Assembly (NCBI RefSeq): GCF_900129275.1
Contig: NZ_FQUX01000004.1
Coordinates: 62,001 to 126,000 of the forward strand
Direction of reading: 5' to 3'
Length of the DNA: 64,000 nt
DNA from: Arenibacter palladensis
GTDB taxonomy: Bacteria > Bacteroidota > Bacteroidia > Flavobacteriales > Flavobacteriaceae
This document shows, in pieces, positions 19,214-27,330 of this stretch. The notes under the pieces were generated by a model that saw only the letters and a list, made by a program, of their open reading frames with translations, made no database searches and was not told the origin of the DNA. The position numbers and the translations under genes were made by a program. Positions within the stretch are counted from its first letter, which is position 1. Each line of letters starts with the position of its first letter.

Positions 19214-19246
19214 AAAAAAAAGAACCACGCCTAAAAAGACGTGGTT
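19214..19246 (-). terminator. Terminator-like hairpin, repeat unit 1
   Basis: AACCACG (19223-19229) and CGTGGTT (19240-19246) pair; on the minus strand an eight-base T-run follows. Confidence 0.6.
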
Positions 19247-19383
19247 TTATGCTTGTGGTGACCTCGACAGGATTACCTGTGGTTTTCCTTTGCGTTCCGT
19301 TTTGCAAATAAGAACCCCCGCAGCTAACGCCGCTAGTTCTTTGTTTTACTCCAAAACCTCAAACTACGTTTGGTTTTTTCCGC

Positions 19384-19415
19384 AAAAAAAAGAACCACGC
19401 CTAAAAGACGTGGTT
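19384..19415 (-). terminator. Terminator-like hairpin, repeat unit 2
   Basis: AACCACG (19393-19399) and CGTGGTT (19409-19415) pair; on the minus strand a T-run follows. Confidence 0.6.
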
Positions 19416-19552
19416 TCTTGCTTGTTGTGACCTCGACAGGAGTACCTGCGGTTTTCCTTTGCGCTCCGTTTTGCAAATAAGAACCCCCGCAGCTATCGCC
19501 GCTAGTTCTTTGTTTTACTCCAAAACCTCAAACTACGTTTGGTTTTTTCCGC

Positions 19553-19584
19553 AAAAAAAAGAACCACGCCTAAAAGTCGTGGTT
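19553..19584 (-). terminator. Intrinsic terminator of tRNA-Arg (repeat unit 3)
   Basis: AACCACG (19562-19568) and CGTGGTT (19578-19584) form the stem, with an eight-base T-run on the minus strand, 13 bases after the tRNA 3' end. It is the functional member of the three hairpins. Confidence 0.85.
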
Positions 19585-19596
19585 TCTTGCTTGTTG

Positions 19597-19670
19597 TGAC
19601 CTCGACAGGATTCAAACCTGTAACCTTCTGAGCCGTAATCAGATGCGCTATTCAGTTGCGCCACGAGGCC
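19597..19670 (-). tRNA. tRNA-Arg (anticodon ACG)
   Basis: 74 bases. Acceptor GGCCTCG pairs with CGAGGTC (one G-U pair), anticodon arm TCTGA-TTACGGC-TCAGA exposes ACG, T arm ACAGG-TTTGAAT-CCTGT, discriminator A. CCA is not encoded. The ACG anticodon is normally deaminated at its first base to read CGN codons. Its 3' end seeds the repeat array downstream. Confidence 0.97.
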
Positions 19671-19705
19671 ATTATAAAAATTCATTTTTCCCGTTTAACG
19701 GGCTG

Positions 19706-19735
19706 CAAATATATTTCTTTTTAAATTTACCACAA
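19706..19735 (-). promoter_or_regulatory. Promoter of tRNA-Arg
   Basis: On the minus strand TTG (19735-19733), 19 bases, then TATATTTG (19713-19706). A short hairpin CCCGTTTAACGGG lies in the leader (19690-19702) before the tRNA. Confidence 0.8.
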
Positions 19736-19755
19736 AATTACAGCAACCAAAATAA

Positions 19756-20268
19756 ATGGATTTAAAGAAATATGTTCGGGATATCCCGGATTTCCCGGAA
19801 GAAGGAATCTCTTTTAAAGATATAACTCCCTTGTTGCAAGACGCTAACGCCTTGGCGAGCGCGGCCGATGCCCTTTTTGAACTGATCAAAAATAAAAAGG
19901 TAGATAAAGTGGTGGGCATGGAGAGTCGTGGATTTTTCTTTGCACCCCTATTGGCAACCCGTCTTAAAGCCGGCTTTGTCCCGGTAAGAAAGCGTGGAAA
20001 ATTACCGCATCAAATAATTAGTGAACCCTATGCCTTGGAATATGGTACGGATGTACTGGAAATTCACGTGGATAGTATATTGAAAGGAGAGAAAGTACTT
20101 ATACATGATGATGTCCTGGCTACCGGAGGGACAGCAAAAGCGGTTTGTAAACTTATAGAAAAGTTGGGTGGAGAGGTTATACAGTGCAACTTTTTATTGG
20201 AACTTAAATTTTTAAAGGGCAGGGACAAATTATCCGGTTATGCTGTAGAGGCTCTTATACAATATTAG
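19756..20268 (+). CDS. apt: adenine phosphoribosyltransferase
   Basis: 170 residues, the normal size. It converts adenine and PRPP to AMP (purine salvage, cytoplasm). The type I PRTase PRPP loop is VLIHDDVLATGGTAKA near residue 115; MESRGFFFAPLLA and the PVRKRGKLP flap region are also conserved. Its promoter region overlaps that of the divergent tRNA-Arg, 85 bases in all. Its last four bases overlap the stop of the convergent small gene. Confidence 0.96.
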   Translation: MDLKKYVRDIPDFPEEGISFKDITPLLQDANALASAADALFELIKNKKVDKVVGMESRGFFFAPLLATRLKAGFVPVRKRGKLPHQIISEPYALEYGTDVLEIHVDSILKGEKVLIHDDVLATGGTAKAVCKLIEKLGGEVIQCNFLLELKFLKGRDKLSGYAVEALIQY

Positions 20269-20417
20269 TCCAAGGCATTGGTGGTTACCAGGTAGCGCCA
20301 ACCTATAATTGCCATTTGCATTTTTGTGGCCTTGGAAAGGTCTAGTTGTTTTTTTGAATAGGAGGGCAATACCAACTTGTTCAATTTTGCCAAAAGTTTA
20401 AAGAAAGCTTTTTTCAT
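20265..20417 (-). CDS. Conserved 50-residue basic protein of Flavobacteriaceae
   Basis: 50 residues, starting MKKAFFKLLAKLNKLVLPSY and ending IGWRYLVTTNALD; calculated charge is clearly positive, with an amphipathic N-terminal helix. I recognise the pattern (KLLAKLNKLVLPSYSKKQ, then QMAIIGWRY) from small flavobacterial proteins that databases often label SsrA-binding protein; the length and sequence do not resemble SmpB, so that name looks like a propagated error. Codon use and the good ATG support it as a gene. It converges on apt with a four-base overlap. Function unknown. Confidence 0.75.
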   Translation of the reverse strand: MKKAFFKLLAKLNKLVLPSYSKKQLDLSKATKMQMAIIGWRYLVTTNALD

Positions 20418-20597
20418 CCGATACAATTATTTTTTGGGTTAACTCCAAAAGTTAATGGCCTGTGTTTATAGTGCTACAAATATAGGGACTATGTGGTATA
20501 AAAGGGATATGGTTATGCAGTGGTGCTAAAAAAGCACTTTGAAATGGAGGGCATCATCGATAAAGTGCGTTATGCACCATAAGATATTCCCCAAATA

Positions 20598-20627
20598 TTG
20601 TGAGTTTTAGAATAAAACGTATTTTTG
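20598..20627 (+). promoter_or_regulatory. Promoter of ndk
   Basis: TTG (20598-20600), 19 bases, TATTTTTG (20620-20627), a full match to the flavobacterial consensus, 17 bases before the ndk ATG. Confidence 0.8.
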
Positions 20628-20644
20628 CGCAAAATTATAGAGTA

Positions 20645-21064
20645 ATGAGCACAAACAGAACTTTTACCATGATTAAGCCCGATGCCGTTGAGAATGGACA
20701 TATCGGTGGAATTTTGGATAAAATTACTTCGGCCGGATTCAAAATCGTGGCAATGAAATATACGCAATTGAGCAGAAGGGATGCGCAGGCGTTTTATGCA
20801 ATACATAAGGAGCGTCCTTTTTTTGGGGAATTGGTCGATTTTATGACCAGAGGACCTATTGTATCTGCTATCCTTGAGAAGGATAATGCGGTGGAAGATT
20901 TTCGTGCCTTGATCGGGGCAACAAACCCTGCTGATGCTGCAGAAGGGACTATAAGAAAATTGTTCGCTACATCAATAGCGGAGAATGCGGTACATGGTTC
21001 TGATAGTGATGAAAATGCTGCCATTGAGGGTGCCTTTCATTTTGCTGGAAGGGAAATCTTTTAA
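20645..21064 (+). CDS. ndk: nucleoside-diphosphate kinase
   Basis: 139 residues, the usual size for bacterial Ndk. It transfers the gamma-phosphate of ATP to NDPs through a phospho-His: the catalytic motif is [12 protein letters not shown], and [13 protein letters not shown] at the start is the family hallmark. The frame is open upstream to 20600, but the promoter -7 box lies inside that stretch, so the ATG at 20645 is the start. A strong terminator follows, shared with the convergent recF operon. Confidence 0.97.
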   Translation: MSTNRTFTMIKPDAVENGHIGGILDKITSAGFKIVAMKYTQLSRRDAQAFYAIHKERPFFGELVDFMTRGPIVSAILEKDNAVEDFRALIGATNPADAAEGTIRKLFATSIAENAVHGSDSDENAAIEGAFHFAGREIF

Positions 21065-21080
21065 GGATATTATACATGTA

Positions 21081-21120
21081 GAACAAAAAAACCACGCCCT
21101 TGGGCGTGGTTTTTTTGTTC
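21081..21120. terminator. Bidirectional intrinsic terminator
   Basis: A perfect 19-base inverted repeat around TT: arms carry CCACGCCC and GGGCGTGG flanked by A and T runs. It separates ndk from the convergent DUF721 gene. Confidence 0.92.
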
Positions 21121-21135
21121 TATTATAAAGGAAGC

Positions 21136-21432
21136 TTATCTAAGAACAATTTTTGTGATTAGATCCTTGCCCAATTCCTCGTTCAATAATTTTATGATCT
21201 TGGATTTGCCCAAGCTTAACTCCTCTCTTAGTACGGATGAAGAAAGCGAAACAAAAAGGGTGTCGTTCCGTAATTCTATGGCGGTGGTATAGTTGTTAAC
21301 ACCATTGCCCATGAGATTTATCCAAGCTTCACGTGCATTAACGCGGTCCATTCCTTTTTGTAATTTATTTTCAGAAATAAATTCCTTTAAGGCTTCACCA
21401 AGCCGAAGGTTGTCGTTTTTTCTCTTAGCCAT
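21136..21432 (-). CDS. DUF721 (DciA-like) protein
   Basis: 98 residues. It fits the DUF721 family: LRLGEALKEFI at the start, then VNAREAWINLMG, a LRNDTLFVSLSSSVLREEL core and FLGKSKII-like continuation. DciA members load replicative helicase in bacteria without DnaC; whether this short Bacteroidota form does so is inferred only. It is the last gene of a recF operon, which fits a DNA-replication context, and starts two bases after the lipocalin-like gene. Confidence 0.85.
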   Translation of the reverse strand: MAKRKNDNLRLGEALKEFISENKLQKGMDRVNAREAWINLMGNGVNNYTTAIELRNDTLFVSLSSSVLREELSLGKSKIIKLLNEELGKDLITKIVLR

Positions 21433-21434
21433 TT

Positions 21435-21851
21435 TTACTCAATATTAATGGGTTGAAATCTTTTGTAGTGGTATTTTATGTTTTCCTCACTTAGAACTGT
21501 AAAATTATTCTCCGATAGATTCACAATTTTTTCATACCATTCACTTAACTCTGTTTTATAGTTTAAGGTAAAAACACCGTCTTTCTCATAAATAGTAAAC
21601 AATTCTGCATCATTGGAAGTAATGTAGGTGCCGCTTAAATTTGGCTGTACCTTTTTTCGATATCCCTTTAAGTCGTTTATTTCAATGTAGTCTATACTGG
21701 TATTCACCACATATTCCTTCTCTGAACCGTCTGGAAAAGTAACTTTTTCTATTTCCCAGTAGCCGTTCAAATAGGGTAAATCCAATTTGTCCACCTTATT
21801 TTTACAGCCAACCAGGCCAATTAAGGCAAATAAAATATAAACATATCGCAT
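21435..21851 (-). CDS. Lipocalin-like lipoprotein
   Basis: 138 residues. Lipoprotein signal with Cys16 (IGLVGCKN). The remainder is a small beta-barrel candidate: GYWEIEKVTFPDG is the typical first strand of Bacteroidota lipocalin-like domains, followed by alternating strands. A ligand cannot be named. It sits between recF and the DUF721 gene with one- and two-base gaps, so it is cotranscribed with DNA-repair genes without an obvious functional link. Confidence 0.8.
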   Translation of the reverse strand: MRYVYILFALIGLVGCKNKVDKLDLPYLNGYWEIEKVTFPDGSEKEYVVNTSIDYIEINDLKGYRKKVQPNLSGTYITSNDAELFTIYEKDGVFTLNYKTELSEWYEKIVNLSENNFTVLSEENIKYHYKRFQPINIE

Positions 21852-21852
21852 A

Positions 21853-22932
21853 CTACAACTTAAATATTTTATAGGATTGATGTATTTTTTTTACAACTTC
21901 CTCGGTTCTGTCGGCATGGGTATCACTGAGGAATATTTGACCAAAATTTTCTTCATCTACCAAATTAATGATATGGGCTACCCGGTTTTCGTCCAATTTG
22001 TCAAAAATATCATCTAAAAGTAACAAGGGGGTAGTTCCCGCCTGTTTTTTTATAAAATAGAATTGTGCCAGTTTTAGGGCGATCAGGAATGATTTCTGCT
22101 GCCCCTGACTCCCAAATTTTTTTATAGGGTGACCATCTATGTCAAAGTTCAGGTCGTCTTTATGCGTGCCCACACTGGTGTATTGGAGGGCCCTATCCTT
22201 TTCTAGATTCCGCTCCAATAAAGTTAAGAGTTCGTCATCCAATAATTTACTATCATATGTTAAATTTACGGGTTCTTTTCCACCAGAAATGGCGAGATAC
22301 TGTTCCTTGAATATAGGGATGAACTCTTCCAAGAATTCGGACCTTTTATGGAAAATTATACTTCCGTATTCCTGTAGTTGCTCATTATAGATGGCCAGGG
22401 TGGTTTTGTCAAAAGTCTGGTTAACGGCAAAATACTTTAGAAGGGAATTTCTCTGACTAAGGGTTTTGTTGTATTTGATGAGACTGTGTAGGTATTCCTT
22501 GTCAGATTGGCTAATTACGCCATCCATAAACTTGCGTCTGGTTTCACTGCCTTCAATGATGAGATCGCGGTCTGCCGGAGAAATAATGACCAAGGGTAAA
22601 AAACCAATATGGTCGGAGAATTTGTCATAAGCCTTTCCATTGCGTTTGATGATTTTTTTCATCCCTTTTTTTAGGCTGCAGAGTATCCTTTCTTCCCTGT
22701 CATTTTTTTGAAATTCCCCATCTATCACAAAAAAATCCTCGTCATGCTTTATATTTTGGGTGGCCACAGGATTAAAGTAACTTTTTCCAAAGGAAAGATG
22801 GTAAATGGCATCCAAAACATTGGTTTTGCCTACCCCGTTGTCGCCCACAAAACAATTTATTTTGGCATCGAATTCGAAATTTTCGGACGCAAAGTTTTTA
22901 TAATTAATAAGTGATAATTTCTTTAGAAACAT
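21853..22932 (-). CDS. recF: DNA replication and repair protein RecF
   Basis: 359 residues. SMC-like ATPase that helps load RecA at gaps. Walker [16 protein letters not shown] near residue 32, signature [18 protein letters not shown] near 270, Walker [13 protein letters not shown] near 305. The 125-base region shared with the divergent TPR gene contains TATTTTTG boxes on both strands (minus 22985-22992, plus 23029-23036), neither with a TTG at the right distance. Confidence 0.95.
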   Translation of the reverse strand: MFLKKLSLINYKNFASENFEFDAKINCFVGDNGVGKTNVLDAIYHLSFGKSYFNPVATQNIKHDEDFFVIDGEFQKNDREERILCSLKKGMKKIIKRNGKAYDKFSDHIGFLPLVIISPADRDLIIEGSETRRKFMDGVISQSDKEYLHSLIKYNKTLSQRNSLLKYFAVNQTFDKTTLAIYNEQLQEYGSIIFHKRSEFLEEFIPIFKEQYLAISGGKEPVNLTYDSKLLDDELLTLLERNLEKDRALQYTSVGTHKDDLNFDIDGHPIKKFGSQGQQKSFLIALKLAQFYFIKKQAGTTPLLLLDDIFDKLDENRVAHIINLVDEENFGQIFLSDTHADRTEEVVKKIHQSYKIFKL

Positions 22933-23057
22933 TCTGGCTTGTAAAATATTTATTTTTTAATCCTCCCGGAAACTATAAAATATCCAAAAATAACGAATAA
23001 ATACCCGTTCGGTTTTGGATAAAAACTTTATTTTTGCGCGATTAATAAAATTCAAAA

Positions 23058-23822
23058 ATGGCAACATACAAGAAAAGAGGTTTTAAACCTAAAAATAAAG
23101 AGGAGGAGATTTTGTTGGATGAGCAGGAAAGTACAACTGCAGAAGTATTTAGTTCGCTGGATGAAGGTGCTTCCAGATCGGAGGAATGGGTTTCCAGAAA
23201 TCAAAATTATATTCTTGGTGTCATTGGGGTGATAGCCGTGGCCGTTTTGGGCTATTTGGCATATTTCCAGTTTGTGGAGAAGCCAAAGGAAGCAAGTGCT
23301 GCCAATGAAATGTTATATCCACAGCAATATTTTGACCAAGCTTTATCGGCTACCGCCGAAAAGGATTCCCTCTTTACCCTGGCCTTGAACGGGGCAGAAG
23401 GTAAGTATGGGTTTTTGGATATTATAGAAGAGTACAACGGTACTCCTGCTGCCAATTTAGCCAAATATTCTGCCGGCATGGCATTTCTGAACATGCAGAA
23501 GTACGATGAGGCCGTCAAGTATTTGGAAGGATTTTCTTCAGATGATATGATCTTGGGTGCCTTGGCCAAAGGAGGATTGGGAGATGCTTTCTTGCAATTG
23601 AACCAACCAGGCGATGCATTGGGGTACTACGAACAGGCCTTTGCCCATAGTGCCAACGATTTTACTACGCCAAAATTCTTATACAAAGCGGGTGTTACTG
23701 CATTGGAATTAAAAGAAAATAGCAAGGCTCTTAAATACTTCCAAAGAATAAAGGATGAGTATCCAAGCTCTGAAGAGGCTAGGACAATAGATGCTTTTAT
23801 AGGTAAGGCAAAAAACAACTAG
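23058..23822 (+). CDS. Membrane-anchored tetratricopeptide repeat protein
   Basis: 254 residues. An acidic cytoplasmic N-terminus (residues 1-48) precedes one transmembrane helix (about 50-72, ILGVIGVIAVAVLGYLAYF), then TPR helices in the periplasm (PAANLAKYSAGMAFLNMQKY, AKGGLGDAFLQLNQPGDAL, and a third unit ending GKAKNN). The plan resembles YfgM, an ancillary SecYEG chaperone, but similarity is only architectural. The next gene, ribH, begins one base after its stop, a conserved pairing in Flavobacteriia as I recall. Confidence 0.85.
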   Translation: MATYKKRGFKPKNKEEEILLDEQESTTAEVFSSLDEGASRSEEWVSRNQNYILGVIGVIAVAVLGYLAYFQFVEKPKEASAANEMLYPQQYFDQALSATAEKDSLFTLALNGAEGKYGFLDIIEEYNGTPAANLAKYSAGMAFLNMQKYDEAVKYLEGFSSDDMILGALAKGGLGDAFLQLNQPGDALGYYEQAFAHSANDFTTPKFLYKAGVTALELKENSKALKYFQRIKDEYPSSEEARTIDAFIGKAKNN

Positions 23823-23823
23823 T

Positions 23824-24303
23824 ATGGCTACGGCTAATAAAAATTTATCGGCTTACGATAAAACAACAATCCCAAATGCGAAGGATCTTCGGTTTGGGAT
23901 TGTTGTTTCAGAGTGGAACGAGGCAATTACGGAAGGACTTTATGAAGGTGCAATGGAGGCACTTTTGGATTGTGGCGCCAAGGAGGAAAATATTATTCGA
24001 TGGAACGTTCCAGGAAGTTTTGAGCTGCCTTTTGGGGCCAAGAAAATGATCGAAACCAAGCCGGTGGACGCGGTAATTGCTATTGGAAGCGTAATTCAGG
24101 GGGAGACTAAGCATTTCGATTTTGTTTGTAGTGCTACCGCCCAAGGAATAATGGATTTGAACGTAAGGACTAAGGTGCCTGTTATTTTTTGTGTTCTAAC
24201 GGACAACAATATGCAGCAGGCTATAGATAGAAGTGGAGGTAAACATGGCAATAAAGGCGCCGAGGCGGCTATAGCGGCCATAAAGATGGCTAGTCTAGGC
24301 TAG
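23824..24303 (+). CDS. ribH: 6,7-dimethyl-8-ribityllumazine synthase
   Basis: 159 residues. It condenses 5-amino-6-ribitylamino-uracil with dihydroxybutanone phosphate in riboflavin synthesis, forming icosahedral shells. Signature segments: VSEWNEAITEGLYEGA, VPGSFELPFGAKKM, AIGSVIQGETKHFDFV with the catalytic His. No FMN riboswitch is visible upstream; it appears to be driven with the TPR gene. Confidence 0.96.
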   Translation: MATANKNLSAYDKTTIPNAKDLRFGIVVSEWNEAITEGLYEGAMEALLDCGAKEENIIRWNVPGSFELPFGAKKMIETKPVDAVIAIGSVIQGETKHFDFVCSATAQGIMDLNVRTKVPVIFCVLTDNNMQQAIDRSGGKHGNKGAEAAIAAIKMASLG

Positions 24304-24439
24304 CGCTCTTACAATTCTCTTTATTGCGCTTGTTGTTTATGACGAAAAATAGGCGTCTTTCCTATAATTGTTAACATTTTTTAGCAAGGGATTTAAGGCA
24401 TGTTTTTTGTTTTTGAGTAACTTTGAAACAATAAGCATT

Positions 24440-24730
24440 ATGGGAAAGTTTTCGAAATTACGTAAAAATAAAAAGTTCAATTATACACCTCGTTATTACG
24501 ATGATAAAGGTGAGGGTAGTCCGTACAAAATAGAACATAAACTGGACAAATTCAGACCTACTATGGATGGTCGTAGCGGGCTTAAAGGCAAGTTCGGTAG
24601 GGCTATGGACGATTTAAAACGATCCGGAAGCCGAAATCAAAAAATTAGAACCCTTATAATAATTGCCATCCTGATTCTTATTTTTCTTTACATCATAGAT
24701 TTCGATCTATCTATCTTTACAACTCGATAA
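24440..24730 (+). CDS. Small conserved membrane protein preceding mutL
   Basis: 96 residues. A strongly basic N-terminal region (MGKFSKLRKNKKFNYTPRYY, then residues to about 68 with many Lys and Arg) ends in one hydrophobic helix (IRTLIIIAILILIFLYIIDF) and a short tail. Databases often call this flavobacterial family riboflavin synthase subunit beta, apparently because of its position after ribH; nothing in the sequence supports that. The frame is open upstream to 24368 but the ATG at 24440 gives the conserved start. Its stop overlaps the mutL ATG (TAATG). Function unknown. Confidence 0.8.
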   Translation: MGKFSKLRKNKKFNYTPRYYDDKGEGSPYKIEHKLDKFRPTMDGRSGLKGKFGRAMDDLKRSGSRNQKIRTLIIIAILILIFLYIIDFDLSIFTTR

Positions 24731-26583
24731 TGGCAGATATTATAAAGCTTTTGCCAGACCATGTTGCCAATCAAATTGCCGCAGGGGAAGTAGTTCAACG
24801 TCCTGCCTCGGTAGTGAAGGAGCTTATGGAAAATGCTATCGATGCTGGAGCTTCTACCATAAAATTAGTGGTAAAGGACGGTGGAAAGACACTTATTCAG
24901 GTAATTGATGATGGTGTGGGAATGAGCGTTACCGATGCCCGACTAAGTTTTGAGCGGCACGCAACATCCAAGATTCAAAAGGCGGAGGATTTGTTTCAGT
25001 TGAATACCAAAGGTTTTAGGGGAGAGGCCTTGGCCTCCATTGCTGCTATTGCCCATGTGGAAATGCAAACAAGGACAGCTGAGGATGAGGTGGCCACGCA
25101 TATAAAGATTGAGGGCAGTAAGATTATATCGCAAGAAGTGACCGTGGCCCCAAAGGGGACATCCATGATGGTGAAGAATTTGTTTTTTAATATTCCTGCC
25201 AGACGAAATTTCCTAAAATCCAACAATGTGGAACTTCGTCATATTATGGATGAATTTCATAGAGTGGCCCTGGCCCATTCATCGATCAATTTCCATTTTT
25301 ATAACAACGGTAGTGAATTGTTCAACCTGCCTACTTCCAACAGTAGACAGCGAATAGTGAATATTTTTGGTGCCAAGACCAACGAAAAGTTGGTTCCGGT
25401 AAACGAGGATACCCAAGTAGTACAGATTAGCGGCTATATAAGTAAGCCGGAATATGCCAAGAAGAGTAGGGGAGAGCAATTCTTTTTTGTAAACAACAGG
25501 TTTATAAAAAGCCCTTACCTGCATCACGCTATTTTGGGAGCTTTTGATGGACTTATAAAAAAGGAAAACCATCCAGGTTATTTCCTATATTTAACTGTGG
25601 ACCCTGGTTCTATCGATATCAATATCCATCCCACTAAAACGGAAATTAAATTTGATGACGAGCATACCCTTTATGCCATCTTAAGGTCTACCGTGAAACA
25701 TAGTTTGGGACAATTCAATGTAATCCCGTCCTTGGATTTTGAGCAGGACCAAAATCTGGAAACTCCATATAACTACAAGGATAAAACGGCAGAATTGCCC
25801 AGAATTAACGTAGATTCCAGTTTTAATCCTTTTAAGGAAAGCTCAGGAAGCGGAAACGCACCGAGGCCGAACTATCATAAGCAGAATACAAAAAGTTGGG
25901 ATAGCCTCTATGTAGGTATGGAATCCAATTTAGGGAAGAATTCAGGGTTTAGTAGTGTAAGCTTTGAATCCGATACTATTACAGGTTCTATTTTTGAGAA
26001 TAAAAAAGAGCTTATAGACACCGGTACCACCACTTTTCAATTAAGGAGGAAATACGTTGTGACCACGATAAAATCCGGTATGGTGGTCATAGATCAAAGT
26101 AGGGCCCATCAACGGGTGCTCTACGAAAAGTTTTTGAAGAACATCACCATCAAGGAGGCAGTTAGCCAACAATTGTTATTTCCCTTATCTTTGACATTTT
26201 CCAAATCCGATTGTGCTATTATCGAGGAAATCCAAGATAGCTTAACCACGGTAGGTTTTGTTTTTGATAATATCAGTGAAGAAGAGGTGACGGTTACAGG
26301 GGTACCCTTGTCCGTCCCCGAAAGTGAGGTAGGTATTATACTAGATCAATTGATATCGGATTATCAGCAGGATTTTGTGGTCGATGGCTTTTCGCAGACC
26401 GATATACTGGCAAAAACCTTGGCCAAATCCTTATCGGTTAAAACAGGGGAGATATTGGACAGTGATTCCCAATTGGCCTTGGTAAACGATCTGTTTGCCT
26501 GTAAGGAATCTGGGGTAAGTCCTTTTAATAAGCCAATATACGTCACCATTACCGAGGACGATATTGATAAAAAATTTATATAA
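24730..26583 (+). CDS. mutL: DNA mismatch repair protein MutL
   Basis: 617 residues. N-terminal GHKL ATPase motifs: ELMENAIDAG (31-40), DDGVGM (60-65), KGFRGEALASI (94-104), and GTSMMVKNLFFNIPARR further on. The C-terminal dimerisation domain contains IDQSRAHQRVLYE near residue 455 where endonuclease-type MutL proteins have DQHAxxER, so two metal-ligand positions are changed. The late FACKESG motif is kept. It couples MutS mismatch recognition to downstream repair. It heads a tight operon with two rhomboids and an EEP-family protein. Confidence 0.95.
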   Translation: MADIIKLLPDHVANQIAAGEVVQRPASVVKELMENAIDAGASTIKLVVKDGGKTLIQVIDDGVGMSVTDARLSFERHATSKIQKAEDLFQLNTKGFRGEALASIAAIAHVEMQTRTAEDEVATHIKIEGSKIISQEVTVAPKGTSMMVKNLFFNIPARRNFLKSNNVELRHIMDEFHRVALAHSSINFHFYNNGSELFNLPTSNSRQRIVNIFGAKTNEKLVPVNEDTQVVQISGYISKPEYAKKSRGEQFFFVNNRFIKSPYLHHAILGAFDGLIKKENHPGYFLYLTVDPGSIDINIHPTKTEIKFDDEHTLYAILRSTVKHSLGQFNVIPSLDFEQDQNLETPYNYKDKTAELPRINVDSSFNPFKESSGSGNAPRPNYHKQNTKSWDSLYVGMESNLGKNSGFSSVSFESDTITGSIFENKKELIDTGTTTFQLRRKYVVTTIKSGMVVIDQSRAHQRVLYEKFLKNITIKEAVSQQLLFPLSLTFSKSDCAIIEEIQDSLTTVGFVFDNISEEEVTVTGVPLSVPESEVGIILDQLISDYQQDFVVDGFSQTDILAKTLAKSLSVKTGEILDSDSQLALVNDLFACKESGVSPFNKPIYVTITEDDIDKKFI

Positions 26584-27330
26584 ATGGGTAGGATTACGGA
26601 CGCAGTAAAGCATTTGATAATTATAAATGTGTTGTTTTTTGTGGCAACTCAATTATATGGCGATCAAATGTACCAATGGTTTTCCCTTTGGTTTCCGAAA
26701 AATGAAAATTTTGGATTTTGGCAGGTTATATCCCATATGTTTATGCATGGTGGGTTTATGCATATTTTGTTCAATATGTATGCGTTATGGGCCTTTGGTT
26801 CCCCGCTGGAACGCATGTGGGGAAGAAATAAATTTTTCTTCTTTTATTTCTCGGCCGGAATTGGGGCCGCCCTGATCCATACAGGCGTAAATTACTATTA
26901 CTTTAATCAGGGGATGGATGCATTGATAAATGCTGGAATTCCAAGAGAACAGATAATGGAAATTATTACTGGCGGCAAATACAGTCCCAGCTGGTACGAT
27001 GTGGCCTCCAAGAGTACCATAGATAATTTTTTGGGTGCCTTTAATACTCCTGCAGTAGGTGCCTCCGGTGCCATATACGGTGTTTTGGTGGCCTTTGGCA
27101 TGTCTTACCCCAACAGTGAACTTTTCTTAATGTTTATTCCAGTGCCCGTAAAGGCCAAGTACTTTATCCCGGTACTAATTGGACTTGATCTGTTCTCAGG
27201 GGTAACGGGCTATTCAATTTTTGGTAATGGAATAGCGCATTTTGCCCATGTGGGCGGGGCGCTGTTCGGGTTCATTATGATGTGGTATTGGAAAAAAAAT
27301 CAGTTTAACAACAATCGCTGGGACAGATAA
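26584..27330 (+). CDS. Rhomboid intramembrane serine protease 1
   Basis: 248 residues with about six membrane helices. The catalytic Ser161 lies in GASGAIYG and His222 in HFAHVGGALFG; the HGGFMHILFNMYALWAFG loop supplies the family HxxxN. It cleaves transmembrane segments within the inner membrane. It starts directly after the mutL stop. The insert between helices 2 and 4 (NQGMDALINAGIPREQ region) is longer than in E. coli GlpG. Substrates unknown. Confidence 0.93.
   Translation: MGRITDAVKHLIIINVLFFVATQLYGDQMYQWFSLWFPKNENFGFWQVISHMFMHGGFMHILFNMYALWAFGSPLERMWGRNKFFFFYFSAGIGAALIHTGVNYYYFNQGMDALINAGIPREQIMEIITGGKYSPSWYDVASKSTIDNFLGAFNTPAVGASGAIYGVLVAFGMSYPNSELFLMFIPVPVKAKYFIPVLIGLDLFSGVTGYSIFGNGIAHFAHVGGALFGFIMMWYWKKNQFNNNRWDR

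Larger units (their letters stand above)
19085..19602. repeat. Three tandem 169-170-base repeats derived from the 3' end of tRNA-Arg
   Basis: Units begin at 19095, 19265 and 19434; the next period, at 19603, is the real tRNA-Arg 3' end. Read on the plus strand, units 2 and 3 start with tgacctcgacagga as in the tRNA, then diverge to acctg(t/c)gg. Each unit then carries a block around cgctccgttttgcaaataag, a (g)cagct-(a)-cgccgctag block, a small inverted repeat aaacctcaaac/gtttgg and a terminator-like hairpin gaaccacgcc...cgtggtt. Units are more than 90 percent alike by eye. There is no convincing reading frame. The first unit has lost the tgacct start, so the array has one clear tRNA-proximal growing side. 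The 185 bases to the left (18900-19084) hold only the AraC upstream region. Confidence 0.9.

Noticed and set aside
19085-19602. Possible CRISPR array
   Set aside because: The units are 169-170 bases, directly adjoining, without unique spacers, and tied to a tRNA 3' end; no cas genes are present.
23823-24440. FMN riboswitch controlling ribH
   Set aside because: The upstream DNA is coding sequence of the TPR gene and shows no RFN-like conserved blocks.
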